A DNA stretch of 54,192 nucleotides from Acidisphaera sp. S103. GTDB taxonomy: Bacteria > Pseudomonadota > Alphaproteobacteria > Acetobacterales > Acetobacteraceae. The translations under genes and the position numbers were made by a program. Shown here piece by piece: positions 49,822 through 54,192 of the stretch (the first letter of the stretch is position 1; every line of letters starts with the position of its first letter). The notes under the pieces are model-generated. The model did not search any database. It had not been told where the DNA came from and saw nothing but the letters and a program-made list of their open reading frames with translations. Location: positions 57,150 to 111,341 of the forward strand of contig NZ_LMUJ01000026.1 of assembly GCF_009765975.1 (NCBI RefSeq). The letters run 5' to 3'.

Positions 49822-51231
49822 GTGCCGTTCAACGGTTTTCCGTTCCTGCTGGGCTTCCTGCCGGTGGCGTTGTGCGGCTTCGCGCTGGCCGGACGCTGGG
49901 GGCAGGCATCGGCGAAGACCTGGTTGATCGCCGCGTCGCTGCTGTTCTACGCCGCCGGCGCCCCGGCGTTCCTGCCGCTGTTGATTTTGTCGATCGCCGG
50001 TAACCTCGGATGCCTGCACGCGATGCACGTGTCCGCCAGGCCAGGCAGATGGGCGGCAACCGGCGTAGCGCTCAACCTCGCCGTCCTGGCTTGGTTCAAA
50101 TACCTGGATGCACAGCCGGCCCTGGGCCTCAGCTTCTTCACGTTCACCCAGATCGGCTGCCTGCTGTATCACGCCGACGGCGAGACACCGCCACCCAAGG
50201 TGCGCGATTACGCCCTGTTCGCCGGGTTCTTTCCCGCCCTGCTGGCCGGCCCCATCCTCAACCCGAGGGAAACGCTGCCGCAATTCGCGCGAACCGATGG
50301 ATGGCGACTCACCGGCGGCAACCTAGCCACCGGCAGCGGGTTTTTCGTCATCGGGCTGCTGAAGAAGACCTTGCTGGCCGACCCGCTGCTGACCGTCATC
50401 AACCCGGGTTTCGCCCATCCCGGTGCGCTGACCCTGTTCCCGGCCTGGCAGGCCGCGACGTGCTATTCGCTGCAATTGTATTTCGACTTCTCCGGCTACA
50501 CCGACATGGCGATCGGCATCGCCTGGATGGTCGGTCTGCGCTACCCGGACAACTTCGACCAGCCGTATCGAGCCACCTCGGTCACCGCCTACTGGCAGCG
50601 CTGGCATATGTCGCTGACCCGGTTCCTGATGACCACCGTGCACGCGCCGATGACCCTGGCGATCCTGCGCTGGCGGAAAGCCCATGGACGGCCGATCGAT
50701 GCGCGATCGCAGGCGACCGCGGCCGGGTTCGTCAGCATGATCGGCGGCCCGATCGTGGTGACGATGATGCTGATCTCCCTGTGGCATGGCGCCACCTGGG
50801 TGTTCCTGCTGTTCGGGCTGCTGCACACGGCGTTCCTGCTGGTCAACCACGTCTGGCGGGTGAAGCACGGCCGAGTCCTTCCGGCTTGGGTCGCCGTGGC
50901 GCTGACCTATCTTTGCGTGCTGGTCGGCGCCGTCTTGTTCCGCTCCACCACCGCCGCTCGGGCGGGGTCCATGCTCGCTGGCATGGCCGGTCTGCACGGC
51001 ATCGGCGATCTGCAACCGGACATCCACGTCCCCGCCCAAATCCTCTGGCTCGTTATCCTGTATGCGATCGTCTGGCTCGCTCCGACGACACGGCAATGGA
51101 TGCTGGGCGAACCAGCGTCCCGCCTCCCCTGGCGGCCGTCGCCGCAATGGGCCGTCGCCATGGGATGCGCCGCCACGCTGGGCGTGCTCGCCGCCGGCGG
51201 CACCAGCGAATTCCTGTATTTCCGGTTCTGA
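49822..51231 (+). CDS. MBOAT family membrane-bound O-acyltransferase
   Basis: 469 residues from a GTG at 49822, 6 nt after the ACP stop; earlier starts would run into the ACP gene. About 10-12 hydrophobic segments. Conserved residues are in FDFSGYTDMAIGIAWMVG, QRWHMSLTRFL and the catalytic pair His322 (SLWHGATW) and His335 (GLLHTAFLL). The AlgI/DltB-like plan suggests transfer of an acyl group from the cytoplasmic carrier across the membrane to an extracytoplasmic acceptor. Its neighbours are the ACP and an SGNH-like protein. Confidence 0.9.
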   Translation: MPFNGFPFLLGFLPVALCGFALAGRWGQASAKTWLIAASLLFYAAGAPAFLPLLILSIAGNLGCLHAMHVSARPGRWAATGVALNLAVLAWFKYLDAQPALGLSFFTFTQIGCLLYHADGETPPPKVRDYALFAGFFPALLAGPILNPRETLPQFARTDGWRLTGGNLATGSGFFVIGLLKKTLLADPLLTVINPGFAHPGALTLFPAWQAATCYSLQLYFDFSGYTDMAIGIAWMVGLRYPDNFDQPYRATSVTAYWQRWHMSLTRFLMTTVHAPMTLAILRWRKAHGRPIDARSQATAAGFVSMIGGPIVVTMMLISLWHGATWVFLLFGLLHTAFLLVNHVWRVKHGRVLPAWVAVALTYLCVLVGAVLFRSTTAARAGSMLAGMAGLHGIGDLQPDIHVPAQILWLVILYAIVWLAPTTRQWMLGEPASRLPWRPSPQWAVAMGCAATLGVLAAGGTSEFLYFRF

Positions 51232-51235
51232 CCCG

Positions 51236-52312
51236 GTGCGCTACCTGGTCCTGTTCGGACTGTCCGCCGTCGTGAGTTTCGCCGCGCTCTGGGTCTGGGT
51301 GGTGCGGATGCCGATGGCGTTCATGGACGTCGAATACACCGCATGGCGCGCCAAGCAGACGATGCTGGACACCTGCGACCTGGGCGAGGCGATCGTCCTG
51401 GGCGATTCCCGCGCCGCCGCCGATATCCTCCCTTCCAGGCTGCCGATCCGCGTCGCCAACCTCGCCATGGGCGGCGCCGAGGCGATCGAGGCCTTGTCGA
51501 TGCTGAAACGAGCACTGGCCTGCCCGACGCCACCGCGGCTGGTGATCATCTCCATCGATCCGGGTCACTTCAGCCGCCCGGACATGTTCTGGGAACGCAG
51601 CGTTCGCTTCGGCATCATCTCCGATGCCGAGGTCGCCGCCGTGCGCGAGGCCACACGGCAGACCGGCGATCTTTCGGTCTACGACTCGCAACCGTTGGAG
51701 GGCGTGCCGCCGCGCGTCCGCGACTGGCTGTACCAAGTCCGCTTCCCGCCGCTGTATTTTTCCAACCTGGCGCATGGCGGCTTCTTCGTCCGCTGGCCCA
51801 CCAACCAGCGCTGGCTGGCCGAGACCCTGGCAGCCCGCGGCCACTATTATTTCGGCACCGACCCCGGCAACAGCGTCGTCACCCTGGACGGCCACATGGC
51901 CGCATTCAAGCCATTACCGATCCTCGACCACTATTTCGACCAACTGCTGGCGGAACTCGACCGCCGCGGCATCGAGACGCGCTTCATCGCCATGCCGATC
52001 AACCAATCGACATGGAACGTGGTCAACCCCGCGGTGCCCGCCGGCTTCGCCGCCTACCTCGCCGCCTACGAACGCCGCTACAAACACTTCCGCGTGGCGT
52101 CGCAGATCATGCCGCATTGGCCGGACCGGTTCTTCGGCGACATGTTCTCCCACCTGAACCCGGAGGGCGCCGAACGCTTCAGCGACATGCTGGCTCAGCG
52201 GCTGCAGGACGCTCCGCCCAGCACACAGAATGACGCGCAGAACGGGTGGTTGAGCGACACCGGCGCCGACGCCTCGGCCAAAGTCGTTCCCATCTCGAAG
52301 CGCGGATCATAG
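51236..52312 (+). CDS. Membrane-anchored SGNH/DltD-like protein
   Basis: 358 residues from a GTG at 51236. One N-terminal membrane segment (YLVLFGLSAVVSFAALWVWVV) is followed by an SGNH-like domain: block I is IVLGDSRAAADILP with Ser58, and the C-terminal block has GDMFSHLNPEG with Asp302 and His306. The order ACP, MBOAT, SGNH/DltD-like matches dlt- and alg-type O-acylation gene sets, where this protein finishes acyl transfer outside the membrane. The last 40 residues (PPSTQNDAQNGW...) are low-complexity and overlap the convergent radical SAM gene by 118 bp. Confidence 0.82.
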   Translation: MRYLVLFGLSAVVSFAALWVWVVRMPMAFMDVEYTAWRAKQTMLDTCDLGEAIVLGDSRAAADILPSRLPIRVANLAMGGAEAIEALSMLKRALACPTPPRLVIISIDPGHFSRPDMFWERSVRFGIISDAEVAAVREATRQTGDLSVYDSQPLEGVPPRVRDWLYQVRFPPLYFSNLAHGGFFVRWPTNQRWLAETLAARGHYYFGTDPGNSVVTLDGHMAAFKPLPILDHYFDQLLAELDRRGIETRFIAMPINQSTWNVVNPAVPAGFAAYLAAYERRYKHFRVASQIMPHWPDRFFGDMFSHLNPEGAERFSDMLAQRLQDAPPSTQNDAQNGWLSDTGADASAKVVPISKRGS

Positions 52313-53139
52313 GCCAGCAAAGTACACGCCAGCACCACCGGTGCCGGGGCGCCTCGGCGCTTCACCACCATGCGCGCACCGGCGCACATCACGTCATCCG
52401 GCGACTTATGCAGGATGCCCCAGCAGGCGGTGGTGATCTCGGGCACATCGCGTTCCGGTTCCATCTCCGGGAACAACATCAGCCGCACCGGATCATGCGC
52501 ATCCACCGGAATGTCATGCGTCGCGAAAAGTCGGGAAAATCCTTCCCGCAACGACTGCTCGCTTTCCCCGGTGAAGCGGCGGCCGGCGACGTCGAGCCTG
52601 AAGCCATTACGAGCCAACCAGATCAGCCCGTCGAGGGCGGGGCGCCAACTGCGGCGGCCGCGTTCCTGCTCATGAATGACGGGATCGTGGTGGTCGAGTG
52701 ACACGCGGATCGTCAGCCGGTCGCCATAACGCTGCCGCAACGCCAGCATCTCGGGGCGCAGCTTGCGCAGCGGCTTCATCGCGTTGGTCAGCACCAGCGC
52801 ATCCAGCCCGCGCGACAACACGGCGTCCAGCATCGGGACAATGTCGGGGTTCATGAACGGCTCGCCGCCGGTAAACCCGATCAGCTTCGTCGGCAGCCGG
52901 TCGCGAGCGATTTCATCCAGATACGTCTCGACCTCGGCCAGGGTCAGGTAGGCCAGCCGGTCGTTGCGAGGGGATGATTCGATGTAGCAGTTGCGGCAGG
53001 TCAGGTTGCACAGCGTGCCGGTGTTGAACCACAGCGTCTCCAGCGCCCGCAGCGCCACTGTCGCCCGTGTTTCCCCCGCCGCCGTGGTGAACGGATCGCG
53101 GAACTTCGCCGGGTTCAGCCTGGCCGTCATCTGGTCCAC
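52195..53139 (-). CDS. Radical SAM protein with C-terminal Cys cluster
   Basis: 314 residues from a GTG at 53139, which has a GGGGGGAA stretch upstream; an ATG at 53130 is close by. The 4Fe-4S SAM motif is CNLTCRNC in TLCNLTCRNCYIES, followed by GFTGGEPFMNPDI. The C-terminus ends HPFCASFCVLGGASCSR, a second Cys cluster that probably binds an auxiliary iron-sulfur cluster. Many such proteins modify peptides or small metabolites; the substrate is unknown. It is downstream of the YgfZ-like gene with 20 bp between, and its end overlaps the SGNH gene on the other strand. Confidence 0.87.
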   Translation of the reverse strand: MDQMTARLNPAKFRDPFTTAAGETRATVALRALETLWFNTGTLCNLTCRNCYIESSPRNDRLAYLTLAEVETYLDEIARDRLPTKLIGFTGGEPFMNPDIVPMLDAVLSRGLDALVLTNAMKPLRKLRPEMLALRQRYGDRLTIRVSLDHHDPVIHEQERGRRSWRPALDGLIWLARNGFRLDVAGRRFTGESEQSLREGFSRLFATHDIPVDAHDPVRLMLFPEMEPERDVPEITTACWGILHKSPDDVMCAGARMVVKRRGAPAPVVLACTLLAYDPRFEMGTTLAEASAPVSLNHPFCASFCVLGGASCSR

Positions 53140-53159
53140 GTAGTCGTTCCCCCCGGCGG

Positions 53160-53975
53160 TCAGGATGTCGTAGCCGGCAACCGCATCCAGGCTGGCACGG
53201 ACGGCATCAGCGTCGCATCCCCACAGTGCAACGTGGCGCCGATCGCATCCAGCCGCAAAGACGCCAAGCCTATCCCATCCCGGCCGGACCGCATGGAGCC
53301 GACCTCTACCCCATCCCGCAGCACCGGGGTCCCGGCTGGCGGCAACGGTCCCTCGACAGTCACCGGCACCAGCCGACGCTTGACCAACCCGCGATATTTC
53401 GTCCGAGCGGTCAGTTCCTGGCCCATGTAGCAGCCTTTCGACCACGAAACGCCGGCCAGTTCGTCGAAACCGGCCTCCAACAGGACGCTGCGATCGGATT
53501 CCATGTCCTTCGATCCGTCGGGCACGCCGGCCGCCAGCCGATGCCGGTCCCAGTCCTCGGGCGTTGCGGTGGCGGGCAGCGGTTCGGCGGCCAAAATTCG
53601 CCAGCCCAGGCCGGGCAGCCGGGGATCGGGGGCGACGATACCGCCCACGCCCGGATCACCGGCCCAGGCGACATGCACATGCAATTCCGGTTCGGGACGC
53701 AGGGTGACCCGCATCCGCAAGCGGTAGCGCGACAGCCGTTGGACCAGTATCGGCACCTGTTCGGCCTCGCAGTCCAGCAGCAACGCATCCGCGTGGGCGA
53801 AGACGAAGAAATCCGCCAGCCACTTGCCCTGCGCCGTCAGAAAGGCGGCCCAGACGGCGTGGCCTGGCCGGACGGCTTCAATGTCGTTGGAAACGAGGCC
53901 CTGAAGGAAGGCGACACGATCATCGCCCTCGATCGCTATGACGCCTCGTTCGGGTAGCGGGGTCAGTTGAACCAT
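53160..53975 (-). CDS. ygfZ: Folate-binding protein YgfZ (GcvT-like)
   Basis: 271 residues. The YgfZ signature KGCYMGQELTARTKYRG is present, with the N-terminal VAFLQGLVSNDIEAVRPG and AAFLTAQGKWLADFFVF typical of the GcvT-like folate fold. YgfZ uses tetrahydrofolate to support iron-sulfur enzymes, which fits its position immediately upstream of a radical SAM gene. The start MVQLTPLPERGVIAIEG is well supported by family length. Confidence 0.93.
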   Translation of the reverse strand: MVQLTPLPERGVIAIEGDDRVAFLQGLVSNDIEAVRPGHAVWAAFLTAQGKWLADFFVFAHADALLLDCEAEQVPILVQRLSRYRLRMRVTLRPEPELHVHVAWAGDPGVGGIVAPDPRLPGLGWRILAAEPLPATATPEDWDRHRLAAGVPDGSKDMESDRSVLLEAGFDELAGVSWSKGCYMGQELTARTKYRGLVKRRLVPVTVEGPLPPAGTPVLRDGVEVGSMRSGRDGIGLASLRLDAIGATLHCGDATLMPSVPAWMRLPATTS

Positions 53976-54063
53976 TCGGTATAGTTAATGCTGCCAACGT
54001 GTCGCGCAAGCGCGCGCCGAAGCAACCACCAACCCACCAAATGACCAACCCACCGCCCGCCCC

Positions 54064-54096
54064 CGTCATGCTGACGCAGGTCAGCATCCACGCCTT
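54064..54096 (+). repeat. REP-like hairpin element
   Basis: CGTC, ATGCTGAC (54068-54075), loop GCAG, GTCAGCAT (54080-54087), then CCACGCCTT. Perfect 8-bp stem, between the ygfZ 5' end and the gene running off the window edge. Confidence 0.85.
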
Positions 54097-54120
54097 CGCT
54101 GGAAACGGCAAAAGCCCCCC

Positions 54121-54192
54121 TCACACCAACCCTGCCCCCGACAACCCGCCGAACACCCCCAACGCGCAGGTGACGACGGCCACCGCCACCAC
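54121..54192 (-). CDS. C-terminal end of a hydrophobic protein, cut by the window edge
   Basis: The reverse strand encodes 23 small hydrophobic residues (VVAVAVVTCALGVFGGLSGA and three more) followed by a TGA at 54121-54123. This looks like the last transmembrane segment of a membrane protein, but the piece is too short for identification and could be chance in a GC-rich stretch. Confidence 0.3.
   Translation of the reverse strand: MVAVAVVTCALGVFGGLSGAGLV

Overview
The window looks like a chromosome segment of a high-GC alphaproteobacterium, most likely a member of the Rhodospirillales/Acetobacteraceae. This is an inference from the strong GC bias, the alphaproteobacterial-type gene set (EF-G-like paralogue, YqgE, the rpsF-rpsR-rplI block, CoA-transferases, several enolase-superfamily and LLM enzymes) and REP-like hairpins typical of such genomes. 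About 50 genes are packed on both strands, many in short operons with 1-4 nt overlaps. I saw no tRNA, rRNA, insertion sequence or CRISPR array.

Layout. 1-3.9 kb: end of an M32 carboxypeptidase, then a reverse-strand group with exonuclease III, a fumarylacetoacetate-hydrolase-fold protein, a RelE/ParE toxin with a 59-aa antitoxin, and a small coiled-coil protein. 4-9.2 kb: an enolase-superfamily dehydratase overlapping a PfkB kinase, two alpha/beta hydrolases and an MFS transporter. 9.3-14.3 kb: an HME-type RND efflux pair (adaptor and pump) separated by a 39-bp tandem array derived from the dispersed hairpin repeat. 14.4-21.2 kb: reverse-strand MFS exporter, orphan molybdopterin dehydrogenase large subunit, EF-G-like GTPase and LLM oxidoreductase. 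21.4-29.5 kb: stand-alone GH24 endolysin, a frameshifted lipoprotein, SDR plus CaiB CoA-transferase, an alpha/beta hydrolase, a tandem duplicate of M20 amidohydrolases with a lone 2Fe-2S protein, and an ECF42-type sigma factor with its DGPF-type partner. 29.6-33.9 kb: a PIN/Phd toxin-antitoxin pair, rpsF-rpsR-rplI, cyclopropane synthase and dienelactone hydrolase. 34-41.3 kb: a catabolic-looking operon (orphan substrate-binding protein, COG3618 lactonase, enolase-family dehydratase, COG1228 amidohydrolase, acetolactate-synthase-like enzyme, sulfotransferase). 41.7-45.1 kb: flavin amine oxidase plus pyruvate-decarboxylase-family enzyme, a possible two-step route from an aromatic amino acid to the arylacetaldehyde. 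45.1-49.3 kb: a second PIN/Phd pair, an NHL-repeat protein, a thiolase-like protein with an OB-fold partner, and YqgE. 49.6-54 kb: acyl carrier protein, MBOAT and SGNH-like protein forming a compact acyl-transfer cassette, whose last gene overlaps a convergent radical SAM gene, then a YgfZ-type folate-binding protein.

The most distinctive non-coding feature is a family of about 30-34 bp palindromic elements (CGTCAT, variable stem, ATCCACGCC) found in at least ten intergenic places. Their stems co-vary. Twice they have expanded into tandem arrays (32 bp x 4 and 39 bp x 7) that end in an intact hairpin copy. The larger array sits inside the RND efflux operon and keeps a histidine-rich frame open from the adaptor stop to the pump start.
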